From: Juglans regia
Lineage: Eukaryota; Streptophyta; Magnoliopsida; Fagales; Juglandaceae
Assembly (NCBI RefSeq): GCF_001411555.2
Contig: NC_049912.1
Coordinates: forward strand, 2,621,001-2,685,000
Length of the DNA: 64,000 nt
Direction of reading: 5' to 3'
Shown in pieces: positions 35,641 to 47,164 of this stretch. Both the position numbers and the translations under genes were made by a program. Within the stretch, counting starts at the first letter, position 1. Each line of letters begins with the position of its first letter. Below the pieces are notes generated by a model. That model saw only the letters and a list, made by a program, of their open reading frames with translations. It was not told the origin of the DNA and ran no database searches.

Positions 35641-35869
35641 GGCCTTGTTTGTTTTCTAAAAACATCTCATCTCATCTCATCTCATTTCACCTCATCATTA
35701 CAAGTTTCTCAAATCCCCACACAAAATAAAATAAACAATTCAACTTTTTCAAATCCCAAAACAACAATAATATTAAAAAATATATTTTAACAATATTTTA
35801 TTCAACTTTTTAACTTTAATCTCAACTCATCTCATCTCATCTCATCTCATCTCTGAAAACAAACGGGCC
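35641..35869 (+). mobile_element. Pentamer-repeat MITE, copy C (best preserved)
   Basis: It begins GGCCTTGTTTGTTTTC and ends GAAAACAAACGGGCC, a near-perfect terminal inverted repeat. Just inside each end lies a run of CTCAT pentamers (35665-35695 and 35821-35852) in the same orientation at both ends. The core contains AACAATTCAACTTTTTCAAAT, the complement of the core word of copies A and B. No obvious target duplication. Confidence 0.8.
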
Positions 35870-35884
35870 AAGAAACATTTCCTT

Positions 35885-36581
35885 ATGAAATGGATCCCTC
35901 TCCCATGGGAACCCTCAAGCTTGACAATGATGGTGCTTTTAAAGGTAACTCTGGTCTTGCTGGCAGTGGAGGCATATTAAGGGCCTCTAATAGCTCTGTT
36001 ATTGCTAGGTTTTTTTTTTTTTTTTTTTTTGGGCACAAACACTAACACTTTTTATGAGCTTTCAATTTTAAAGATTGGCTTGCTTTTATGTTACCAATTG
36101 GATGTGTCAAATGTTATTATGGAATCAGACTCTCGGTGGTTAATTGGATTAATTCCAGTTCACAACCCTCTTGGAAATTTTTTAATATTTGGGATGATAT
36201 TTTGCATCTTAAAAACTATTTCTTTTTTAGAATCCATTGTGTTTATAAGGAGGGCAATGCTTTAGTTGATAGTCTTGCCTCATTCAATGCATATGGTAAT
36301 ACGGTAAGTTTCCCTTCCCCTTTTCAACTTCCTAAATATATGCTTGGTCTTATTGTTTTGGATCATGCAAGTATTCTCAACCTCAGGCATTAATTGTTTC
36401 TTCCTTATATAAATTCCTATTTGTGAACATTTTATTATTTTTAATCATTTCCATTTAATTTCTAGGATCTTGATTTTGGGATTCTAAATGTAACCCTCAA
36501 GCTCCTATTGTATAAGGTATTCATCTGCCATAAATTAGGATTATCAATAAAATTGGGGTATCATCTTCTTCTTTTTAAAAA
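35885..36581 (+). pseudogene. 3' end of a LINE with RNase H domain
   Basis: The reading L-K-L-D-N-D-G-A-F-K-G...G-G-I-L-R-A-S and later E-S-D-S-R-W and K-E-G-N-A-L-V-D-S-L-A matches the RVT_3/RNase H domain that closes many plant L1 elements. A T-run of about 20 at 36010 and several frame changes disable it. The 3' part ends AATAAAATTGGGGTATC, a C/T-rich stretch and an A-run at 36576-36581, typical of these LINEs. It is strongly 5'-truncated. Confidence 0.75.
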
Positions 36582-36599
36582 AGTGTTAGCCTAAAACGA

Positions 36600-38932
36600 C
36601 ATTGTATTAGGTCCTCCTCCTCTCTTGTTTTTCTTTTTCCTACACAGGCTGGGTTTAAAAAATTTAGGCTTGGGTTTTAACAAAGGTCGAGTCATTACAA
36701 TCCCCCCTTATAAAAATTGTCTTCAAAATTTAGTAGGGGCTATAAGAATCTCCAAGTCCACTTCCACATGTTCATCATATGTGCTCTGTTGAGTTTGTAG
36801 AGTCAGGTTTATTCTTGTAGTGGCTCGATTTGATGACCCGAACTGATAAGGATTCGTTACGATTATTAAATGGAGTTTCAATGGGACTTGGGCCATGTAG
36901 CGCAGGCTTGGGCAATAAGTCGCTCGACAGAAAGTTTGCTCGACAAGTTGCTAAACGAAGCTCGAGCAGAGAGTTCACTGGACACTCATACCACATGTCG
37001 CTCGAGCGAATAAACGATAATTGTAAAATTAGGGTTTCTGTCGTACAACCTTATAGATATATTTATGATGAAAAATATAGTCATATGGAATAGTGTATTT
37101 CGCCCTAAAGTGTATTTTGTCATTTCTCAAGATAATAAAATCCTCTGCAACTCTGTGGACATAGGCACGTTGTCAAAACATATAAATCTTTGTGTCGTGC
37201 GATTGATTTCTTATTTTACTATACTCTTCTTTGCATCATTTTTCAAAGTATGCTCATGAACAATTCCTCAAATAGTACTTGCATTTGCCATCCTAAGATA
37301 TAGTTCATATATCCAAAATCTTCAATTCTATAAGGATATGTTCTACAACACCATGGATCCTTATGATTATTACTTTCACGTTTTCCATCGAGCAGCCCAC
37401 AATTGATGCCTAAGCCTCAACTTTCAAGTTTGTATTCCATTCTACACGTTAGTCACCTACCCTTCTCCTCAAATATTACCCATTAATGACCATAAATTCG
37501 TACTACAACATGATCAACCCAGCATAAACTCATTCACAAGATCTATTATAAACCATCATATTACTAAGTAGCATGCCTCTGCTGCACGTTCTAACAAAAA
37601 TCATTTTCTAGTGTCTAGTATCAACCTTCCTTCAATAGAGATTGGACACCCACAAAGAACCTTATTATATATAATTATGCGCTATTTGGTTGATACCGCC
37701 AAGCTGTTATCCAACACTTCAGCTTCTATGGCATAGGCATAATCCGTTAAAATAAAGAAATGAGTAGCCTTGTAGTGAAATAACATTGTACCATTCTTGG
37801 AGAGACAAGCAAAGTACTTGTAACCACATTGCTGTTGTCTTTAGTCTCTCTAGGGGTTAGTGCATAAAATAGGGTCGACACTGTATTGCATTGATTGTCA
37901 CCCTGTATTGCTGGATCGGTCCTCTGAAGCGAGTTGGGATTTTTGCTGCCATCTAACTGCCCTGGACAATCTCTGATGAGGTGACATTACCACATCGAAA
38001 ACACTGTCCAACTTTCCTTCTGCATTTCCCAAAGTGTAGTACATTGTATGACTTGCAAGGTTTATTCTATTGATTGTGCACTTGTCTTTGGCCTGAGTTG
38101 TTCCCTTCATTCCTTTTCTTCCGTGGTCTTTGATCCTCACTAGAATGGGACCTTTGTGTCGTAGACCTCTTTCTCTGCTTCTGAAGTTTTGCACTGCTCT
38201 TGAGGCTTTGCTCAAACACGGTTTCCTTATCAACCAACTTCGAGAAATTTTGAGTTTGAAAGCCCACAACTCACTCGTATATCCTATGATTGAAATTTGA
38301 GGCCTTCCTCAAACTTCCAAGAGTTCTTCTCCTCATATGGGATCAAGTAATTGGTAAAGCTCGACAACTCAATAAACTTAGCATCATATTGATGCACAAT
38401 CATGGTTCCCAAAACCAAGTTGGCAACTTCATTAGACCTAACATCTCTAGCAGATGTTGGAAAGCATTAAAAAAAGATCTACCTAAAGTGGGGCCAGCTA
38501 ATTGAGACTTCTCCCCCATCAGCCTCCTTAATAGTTCTCTCTACAATCTACCAATGTTTAGCTTCACCAGCTAGCTTAAAGGTAGAGAACAATACTTTAC
38601 GTTCATCTGTGCACTTGAGGACTTGGAGCATCTTCTCGATAACCTGGATCTAATCCTCAACCATAATTGAGTCGCCACTTTTGTCAAAGGAGGGTGGGTG
38701 TATCCGATTGAGTTGCTTGACTGTGCAACCTTCACAATACTGTTGCAATTGCAAGCTGGGAGGTTCTGTACAATTTTTTCCATAACTTATTGTGCTATAG
38801 CTTGGATTACCTTTGAAATATTGGAATTGGCTTCCTCATTAAAATTTGATCCATTCAGTTCCAAAAGGTTACAAACACAACTACGAGGTGACATCTTGAA
38901 ATTTAGACTCAATCGATTCAACACAATACTCG
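36600..38932 (-). pseudogene. Degenerate Ty3/gypsy element, minus strand
   Basis: Read right to left: a gag region (38900-38100) with phrases such as K-M-L-Q-V-L-K-C-T-D-E-R-K-V and F-K-L-A-G-E-A, a zinc-knuckle-like C-X2-C at about 37978-38060, and traces of an aspartic protease around 37560-37860. Pol is missing: the next recognisable part is an internal tail and a polypurine tract AAGGGGGGA (complement of about 36701-36709) followed by an LTR start TGTAATGAC at 36699 running downward. The element is a deleted, mosaic ruin with stops in every frame. Confidence 0.7.
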
Positions 38933-39344
38933 TGGGCTTTATTCTTAACTGAGTCAGTTATCTTATCTAGTTACTTCATGTTTACTTGTTGAATAGGCTT
39001 ATCATAATGGGCCTTTATGTTACTCATTGAGTAGATTGTCATAGTGGGCCAGGAAGGTTGTTCGTTATAACTTGGTTTATAAAGTTGGACTTGTTGTTTA
39101 TTTGCTTTGTTACTAGAGTCTTCCCATGGCCTTTCTATTGTTTGTTTATATCGATCCATGGCCATAGAAAGATGGATATGGTTAAGGGATTCTAAAAGTA
39201 TATGTACTGCTAGGGATTATTGTAACAACATCTGGAAAGTAATAGAATTTCTTATTCCTCTTTTTCCCTTCGTTTTCTCTATGGTGGTGCTTTCCTTGAA
39301 GTGAGCTTATTTGAGTCTTTTCCTTACAACTCTAGTGTGTTACA
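38933..39344 (+). repeat. 5' LTR of the plus-strand gypsy element
   Basis: It starts TGGGCTTTATTC and ends GTGTGTTACA. Large blocks, such as GTCATAGTGGGCC and TAAAGTTGGACTTGTTGTTT, recur in the 3' LTR. The primer binding site follows after three bases. Confidence 0.85.
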
Positions 39345-39348
39345 AAGT

Positions 39349-39360
39349 TGGTATCAAAGA
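39349..39360 (+). other. Primer binding site (initiator tRNA-Met type)
   Basis: TGGTATCAAAGA differs from the standard TGGTATCAGAGC at two positions and lies three to four bases after the 5' LTR end. Confidence 0.8.
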
Positions 39361-39393
39361 GACACCGATCTCTATGCTAAGAGAATACATATA

Positions 39394-40258
39394 ATGGCCA
39401 AAGGTACTTGGTTGAGTCAACTTCAAGACGGGTTAAATGCTCTCAAATAATCCACAGATTCATAGTATCAAAACTTGGAAAACGAGATGTTGCCACTTAA
39501 GAGACAAATCGATTCCATAGTACAACAGTTGGCAGCTTTAATAGTGGAGCTACAAAGGAAAAATCAAAACAACAGTCAAGGTGAATATTATGCAATCATT
39601 CCAATGAGACATGAAGTTATCAACCAACACCAAATGGGTGAAGTTCAATCAAGAACCGTACGCCTAAAGTTCCCTGTCTTACATGGTGAAGAATCTGTTC
39701 GCTGGATTTACAAGACATCAATTCTTTTCTTTTCATAATACTTTGCCCCATCATCGCTTCAGACTAGCATCCTTTCTCATGGAGGGTAGAGCCTTGATAT
39801 TGTTCTAAGACTTGGAGGAATCTGGGTAGATAATTGACTTGGATTCTTTTATCAAGGCATTGTTGGTGAGTTTTGGACTAAATGCCTATTATGACCCTAT
39901 GGAATCTCTCACTAGGCTTAGACTAAATGGGACTGTGGAAGATTACAAGGCTAGATTTGAAACCTTGTCTAATAGGTTAAGGGGATTCTCTAACACCTAT
40001 AAGTTAAGTTCCTTCCTTAGTTGGTTGTGGGATGACATAAGTTTGCCAGTTAGGATGTTTAATCCACCTAACTCAATAGCTTCCTACAACCTAACAAAAA
40101 TCCAAGAAAATGTGAACTTGTCCAAGAGGAATCATAGATCTAGATCTACTGCCCCCTACCCTAGGATACTCAAGAATCCCAACCCATCCCTAGGAGAGTC
40201 AAATAAAAATATTTCAAGAACTACTTTACCAATCCAAAAAATTATCAACACCAAATGA
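39394..40258 (+). pseudogene. Gypsy gag (broken)
   Basis: After an ATG at 39394 the frame meets stops near 39450 and again near 39736-39790. The stretch from 39839 shows the retrotransposon gag core, for example Y-Y-D-P-M-E-S-L-T-R-L-R-L and a Y-K-A-R-F-E motif. It would have formed the particle coat. Confidence 0.75.
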
Positions 40259-40479
40259 AAGAAATGAGAGAACAAGTACTTTGTTATTATTGTGATGCTA
40301 AATGAAACCTTGGGCATATATTCCAAAGCCCAAAGCTCTATCTATTAGAGGAAGTATTGTTGGAGAAAGAGGGGAATCTTGAACAAGAGAAAGTTCTAGC
40401 TGAGAAAGAGGAGGAAGCATGAGAAGTGGAACTGAATGCAACCCAAGGGAACCCTAAAATATTCTTACATGCATTAATA

Positions 40480-41519
40480 GGCTCTCATAACCCAAAAACC
40501 ATGAGGATAAAGGGAAATATTAGAGCCCATTAGTAAGCATCCTTGTAGATACAGGATCAACTTATAAATTTTTTGACCCACCAATAGTTGACAATGTCAA
40601 ATTGCCCTTGGGTTACATTGAAAGGATTCAAGTGAGGGTTGCTAGTGGAGAAGTAATTTCCAATAAAGGAAAGTGCAACGGGGTTAGGGTTAAAATCCAA
40701 GGAATTACATTTAATGTTGACTTACATGTATTCGTATTGGTAGGTTGTAATATGGTATTGGGTATCCAGTGGAGCTGAGAACTAGGGTCCATTATATAGA
40801 ATTTTGAGAAACTCGGTATGAAGTTTAGTTATGATGGGAAAATGGTGGAACTGTAAGGGCTAGCTACAGCTTAAATGATTGAAGAAGGCTCCATTAAAAA
40901 ATTCAACAAGTTGAAAAAAATATGAGTAATTTTGCAAGTCTTAGAAGAGGAGTTGACCAATAAACAGGAAGCTGAAAGTGAACCTCCTACAGAAATACAG
41001 CCTTTACTGAAGCAATATGCAAATGTATTTAGTGAGTCAAAAGGGCTGCCTCCCCTTCGAACCCATAATCATGCTATTAATCTGATCCTCGACACTAAAC
41101 TCATATCAATCAAATCCTATAAAGAATGATGAGATAGAGAAAATAGTCCAAGAGCTACAGATCTCGGTGCTTATACAACCTAGCCAAAGCCCATACTCTT
41201 CTCCAGTTCTATTGATTAGGAAGGCTGATGGTACATAGAGATTATGTGTAGATTACAGGGAGCTTAACAATATTACATTAAAGACAGATTTCATATACCA
41301 TTGGTAGAGGAGCTTATGGATGAATTACATGGAGTAGTCATCTTTCCTAAGTTGGACTTAAGATTTGGCTATCATCAGATTCGGGTCAAGCCTACTGATG
41401 TACATAAGACTGCATTTAGAACCCATGAGGGGTCCTTACTTAAGGAAGTATGTACTTATTTTTTTTATTACATTTTAGTGTATAGTAAGACAAAGATTGA
41501 GCATGTGAAGTGCCTATAA
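40480..41519 (+). pseudogene. Gypsy protease and N-terminal reverse transcriptase (broken)
   Basis: The protease active-site phrase reads L-V-D-T-G-S-T (near 40540). RT follows with Y-S-S-P-V-L-L-I-R-K-A-D-G and [14 protein letters not shown]. After F-R-T-H-E-G the usual block up to the catalytic site is deleted, and the catalytic F-D-D of the family is replaced by F-Y-Y before I-L-V-Y-S-K-T, so activity is excluded. Confidence 0.8.
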
Positions 41520-41608
41520 GTAGCTTTGGAAATCTTAAGACATCACCAACTATATGACGAACAATCCAAGTATCACTTTGGGTGTAGTGAAATTCTTATA
41601 TTTGCCAC

Positions 41609-43505
41609 TTGAGTTCTGTGCAAGGGGTCCGAGCTGATCCTGACAAGTTACAAGGTATGAAGAAATTACCACTGCCTAGCTCCCTAAAGGTATCAAGGGG
41701 AATTTTGGAAATTACTAGGTATTATTGTTGGTTTATCAAAGGTTTTAGGGGAACTGGCTCACCCTTAACCAAGATGCTCAAGAAAGATAGCTTTCATTGG
41801 AGTGAAGAGGCTAAGGTTGCCTTTTATCAACTGAAAAACGTTTTAACTCACCCTCCAGTATTGACACTGTCAGATATCTTTATACCCTTCACTATTGAGT
41901 GTGATGCTTCAAGGACTGTTGTAGGAGTAATGTTGAGAAAACAATGGAGGCCCATAGCTTTTTACAGCCAAACCCTAAAGGGAAGATCTTTAATGATGTC
42001 CACTTATGAGAAATTGCTTTTTGCTCTTGTTTTGGAAGTACTCAAGTGGAGCAGTTATCTCTTGGGACAGACTTTTGTGGTCAAAACTAATCAACAAAGT
42101 CTCAAATACTTGATAGACCAAAATATGGGTATCCCTATGCGACAAAAGTGGATCACCAAGCTATTGGGGTATGACTTCATAGTAGAATATAAAAAGGGGC
42201 TAAAAATAAGGTTACTGAGGCCCTTTCGAGAAAGGGGAAGGAAGAGAAGGGCACCTTAATATTAATCACATTTCCAATTGTGGATTGGATGGATGACTTA
42301 AGGGTAACATACGCCATTGATGAGCAATTGCATGCCATCATTACCCTGAGCTCAGACTACACAATGAGAGATTGGATGCTCTTAAACAAGAACAAACTGT
42401 ATATTCCCAAACATGAGAAGTTCAAAAATAGGTTGTTGGAGTTGGCCCAAAGTATCCCCTGGGGAGGACATTCTGGATATGACAAGTTTACAAGTTTATA
42501 CACAGGGTGAGAAGAGACTTATATTGGCATGGACTTAAAAAAGGATGTGAAACCATTCATTCGAGGTTGTGATCTATGTTAGAGGGTTAAAGTAGATAAC
42601 ACTCATCCAAGTGGATTATTGCAACCCCTTCCTATGCCCTCCCAACCTTGGACTCACATATTTATTACCTTTATGGAAGGACTTCCTAATTCACATGGGT
42701 TTAACAATCTCTGGGTAGTGGACTATAGGCTTACCAAATGCAACTATTTCACCCTTTTAAACACCCATACACAACCAAGAGTGTAGCTGAACTTTTTCTG
42801 AAAAACATATTCAAAATATATGGACTACCCCTTTCAATTGTATTTGACCAAGACAACACATTCACTAGTCATTTTTCGCAAGAACTATTTTCCTTGTAGG
42901 GAGTCCAAAATGTTCGTAAGCACAGCCTACCACCCTTAAGCAGATGGACAAACTGATATAGTTAACAAAATCCTAAACACTACTTAGATGCGTCGTTGGA
43001 GATCGACCAAAGGATTGGTCCTTATGGGTGCCTCTAGCAAAGTACTGGTATAATTCTACACCATACATGTCGACCCAACTTATCCCATTTGAGGCTCTTT
43101 AAGGGTATCCACCCCCCTAGACTCCTTGACTAGATACCTGGAATGACATGAATGGAGGACGTGGAAACTAACCAGGTATCCCAACTGCTTCGCCACAACC
43201 TGCACAAGGCACAAAATCACATGAAGAGGTATGTGAACTTGAAGCAAAAGGATAGGGAGTTTGAAGTTGGAGAATTGGTGTACCTTCAACTTCATCAATA
43301 AATCTCGATAGCCCATAAACACAACCACAAACTAGCCCATTGATATTTTAGCCCTTTCTAGGTGGTACAGAGGGTTGGGAAGGTTGCTTATCTTCTGGAT
43401 CTACCATATTTATGCCAATTCCATCCCACCTTCCATGTATCTTAGCTCAAGAGAAAGCTGGGTGCTAGGTTCACCTTGATTCCAACGTTGTTTCCAGTGG
43501 ATGCC
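41609..43505 (+). pseudogene. Gypsy RT thumb, RNase H, integrase (broken)
   Basis: RNase H is recognised by E-C-D-A-S-R-T-V-V-G-V and Y-S-Q-T-L-K-G and K-T-N-Q-Q-S-L-K-Y-L. The integrase follows with G-H-S-G-Y-D-K and a D-X(n) core from about 42640, and the C-terminal part up to 43505 ends in the region that leads to the chromodomain. Several stops interrupt the frame. The reading resumes after the inserted LTR at 46493 with W-V-L-N-P-E-L-E-E-V-L. Confidence 0.8.
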
Positions 43506-46492
43506 TGTAACAACCCAGCCCAATATTTCTAAGGAAGATTTTATTGGGCCTAAATTATGTTTTATGAACCATATTAGAAAGCCCAATTTCAATTTATCGG
43601 ATACTTTTGAATAGGCTACGGACCCATAAATTTATTATGTGGATTATAAAATAAAGGGCTTGATAACTAGGTTGAAGCCTATTTAATTTTTTTGGACCAA
43701 GTTGGCCCCATTTAAATTGATGTCCAATAATTATTTTTATAAGCCCAAAACATAGGATTAAAATCTAGGTAGTTTTTATAGAGCAAATGAGCCCACCCCT
43801 AAGACCCAAAACAAGGGAAAAAGCCTAACTCATGTATTTATATAACCTACTAGCAATACAAGTTGTCATCTCCAACTAAAATCTAGGGTTTTCATTTTGA
43901 AAAGAAACCTCACTTTCCATGTTCACCATGCCAAGGCCAAGGCAAGGGTCAACTGCCACAACCTATTCCATTGTGAACTTTCTAGAAGCAATATATATAT
44001 TTGTAGGATCAGGAACTTATGCACACCTCTATCGACTCCCATCCTCCATACCTACAAAGCCATACACGGCAAACAAAGCCACAAGCCTCCATGCACGCTC
44101 AGGAAGCCACTGCACGATGAACAAGTTGCGGCCTCCACCGTGAACCACCATGAAGCAAACAAATCGAAGCTGCCACAAAGACTATCATATAAAGCCCTCG
44201 CAAATCGCAACAACCCTTTGCGTTGTACACCCATCATCGTACGTCCACCTTCCATGCATGTTCACAGCACCCCTTCCTTCGTTAGCACCTTCGAAAGCCA
44301 ACCATCAAGGGCCATGCCGCCGTAGAACTATCGCAAGCCTCTCCCACATCCTCTATTTTACAATACCAAAAATAGAACAACCTTCTACTCAGCCGTTGCC
44401 ACCAAGAACCGACTACCATGGAGAACCAAGTGTAGTCAACTAGCCACCAACTGTGAACCGCAACAACCACCGTAAGCAAACTCCATAGAAGACCCAAGCT
44501 AACGGAATCGAGGCAACCTCACGGAAGGAACCAACCACTGAAGTTGAATCCATGCACGGCCAACTCCCACCGCAGATGGCCCAAGTTGCACCCAACCCAT
44601 TGTTGCTGTCACTGGACGTAATTCCACTCATGGTAAGCCTCTTCCTCTACGTAAACTTTCTCGCAATCCGTGCTCCCTCTTTACCTCTCTATTAACACCT
44701 CTCACGTTATTCCCTCTCTCTCTTTCTCTCGGTTCACCTTGGCCAGTCCCTCTCGAAGCTTTGCCACCATCGATCTCACCTAAGCCCTAGCTCCATTGCG
44801 TGTTTTCTCCATTGGTGAGTCTATCGAACGCTAGCATCATTGCTCTTCCTTTCACAATTATCGTATAGTCTTTGTTAATAAAGGAAGATCTTGAGGGCTT
44901 AAGTATGTTACTGCCCTTAGTAGGTCACCCTTGGTAGTATACATATTGGCTTGGGTTGGGCTAGACTTCTAAATTGGACTTGTGTTTTTTTTTTTTTTTT
45001 AAATGGGGTTGGGCTTGGTTTTATTTTTATTATAGAAACTATTATAATATTTTAAGTTGGGTTGGGCTTAACTTTTAAATTGGACTTGTGTTTTTTAAAG
45101 CATGTTGGGCTTGGTTATATTTCTATTATAGAAAGTGTTATAATATTTAAATTGTGTTGGACTTAATATTTTATTGTTATAATATTTAAATTGGGCTGGG
45201 CTTAATATTTTATGTTGACTTATTTTTTAATTGAATAAATATGTTAGCTTATAAATTTATTTACAAAAATATTTAAGGGATTTAAAATATATTATTAAGT
45301 ATTAAATTATAATTAGACTATAATAATAGTTCATAAGAATTTTAATATTGAGTATTATTAAGTTTATTTTATGAAACGAATATTTTCACCGTTATTCTTA
45401 TAGACATAGATATAAGTATATATTCTTATTTAAGTATATTTGAAAGATTATATATTATATTAGTATTTAAATAATTACAGGATATTAGTAGTTATTAATT
45501 TTAGTATATAACTTAATATTTTATTAGATTAATTTTCCTAGTATGAATTTAATTAAGTAGAATGTTACGACACATTTTTCTAGAAATGTTATTAACGATT
45601 CGCATTTCGTATAGGTAATGACTAATGAGCTACAAAATAAGATTCAAGAAGCAGTGCAATGAAGTAAGTAGCTTGTTCATAAATTAGGATTAGCACATTA
45701 GTTAGTTAGATAGATTACTTTTAAAGCCATTATTTGTTAACCAATTTTTATGTACTATGCATGTCATGATTTTATACAAACATGTCATTCATGATAGTAC
45801 AAGATCATGTTAGTTCCGCATCGTGTTTAATTAAGCATTTATAATTATGTATGTCATGTATTTCACGTTGTATAAGATACACAAGTTTCTTATAATCAAG
45901 TATAAGATAAGATCAAACTATATAATAAGATGATCATTCAGATGCGTAATACCCATGCGATTTAAGGGTGGATCAAGCCACAGACCTAAGCATGGTCTAC
46001 CATAATATATTATAATTCTATCAGCGGCTCCCCTTGTGGCCACATGATGTGGGGCCAGTGCACAATCTTGCACACAAGGATAAGTGTGTTGACCAGTCAG
46101 ATAAATCAAATAATTCAAGACAAGTTATACATAACATAAACATTAGTAAAAGCAATCATGAATTTTAATTCTCTTATGTATGAAAAAATTTATGAAATCC
46201 TTATGTTTATTATGTTTATGTGTGATGGGTTTTTTACTGAGCTTTCAACTCATTTTAGTTTATTTTATATTTTTTAACCACCTAGGTGAGGATGATGAGT
46301 ATGAGCAAGTAGGTCAGGTTTAGATGAAGTAGTTGATTTAGTTTCAGACTTTTTAGAATAAATTATTTTGGTGAAAGACATTTTATTTAGTTATTGAAGT
46401 TTTTTTTAATATTACTGGAATCGTTTTATTAAATTATGAAATGTTTTGCATATTTTATGAAAACACGTGACATCCCAAATCTTATAGAAGAG
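43506..46492 (+). mobile_element. ~3-kb solo-LTR-like insertion in the gypsy element
   Basis: The insert starts TGTAACAACCCAGCCC and ends GAGGGTGTAACA. It interrupts the gypsy integrase/chromodomain reading between 43505 and 46493. The flanking 5-mers ATGCC (43501-43505) and ATGAC (46493-46497) match at four of five, suitable for an LTR insertion. No internal coding is present; it is best read as a solo LTR of a large-LTR (LARD-like) family. A second copy in inverted orientation occupies 61871-64000. Reading frames inside (for example 43897-44325) are not believed. Confidence 0.7.
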
Positions 46493-46747
46493 GGTGTAAC
46501 AATGACCAATGGGTCCTTAACCCTGAACTAGAGGAAGTCTTGCGGTGCTAAATGACCAAAGTAGGGAACAGAGTGATGGTAGAGTTGTTGATTCACTAAC
46601 ATGGGTAAGGAGTTGACAACACAACGTGGGAAACTTATAGTTAAAAGAAGCTTTTCCCTACCTTGCGAGTAAGGTATTTTGGGCAATGGAGAAGCTTGTG
46701 TGAAGTGGTTCGAGATGAAGGAAAGTAGGAGAAGACCTTAGTTCTCG

Positions 46748-47164
46748 TGGTTTTTGTTCTTTATTGAGTTAGTTAACTTATGTTAACTAGTTACTTTATG
46801 TTTACTTATTCAATAAACTTGTCTTAATGTGTCTTTATGTTACTTATTAAGTCGATTGTCATAGTGGGCCGGGAAGGTTGTTAGTTAGTGACCGGTCTTA
46901 TAAAGTTGGACTTGTTGTTTATTTGCTCTGTTACTAGAGTCGGCCCATGACCTTTTTACTTATTTGCTTATATTAGCCTATGGCCATAGAAATAGGGATA
47001 TAGTAAAGGGACTCTGACAATATATTACTATTGGGGAATATTGTAAAGGCATGTGGAAAGTAATAGAATTTCTCATTCCTATTTTTCTCGCTTCTTCTCT
47101 ACAAAGGTGCTCTACTCGAAATGAGCTTATCTAGGTCTTTTCCTTATAGCTCTGGTGTGCAACA
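46748..47164 (+). repeat. 3' LTR of the plus-strand gypsy element
   Basis: It begins TGGTTTTTGTTC after a purine-rich stretch (AGGAGAAGACC) and ends GTGTGCAACA. It is collinear with 38933-39344 but with many single differences and small indels. Confidence 0.85.

Larger units (their letters stand above)
38933..47164 (+). mobile_element. Ty3/gypsy retrotransposon with both LTRs, dead, with nested insertion
   Basis: Two similar LTRs (38933-39344 and 46748-47164) frame gag, protease, RT, RNase H, integrase and a chromodomain-like tail in the gypsy order. The element measures 8.2 kb, about 5.2 kb without the 3-kb insertion at 43506-46492. Stops and frame changes occur in every domain, and the LTRs differ at many positions by eye, so the insertion is old. 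The 5-bp flanks (38928-38932 ACTCG, 47165-47169 TAATG) do not match. Confidence 0.88.

Noticed and set aside
43897..44325. 142-aa frame in the ~3-kb LTR insertion
   Set aside because: No recognisable domain, low-complexity composition and several overlapping frames on both strands; the homologous copy at the window end does not preserve it.
38933..47164. Target-site duplication for the plus-strand gypsy element
   Set aside because: The 5-mers flanking the two LTRs (ACTCG and TAATG) differ, so I do not claim one; flanking decay or recombination is possible.
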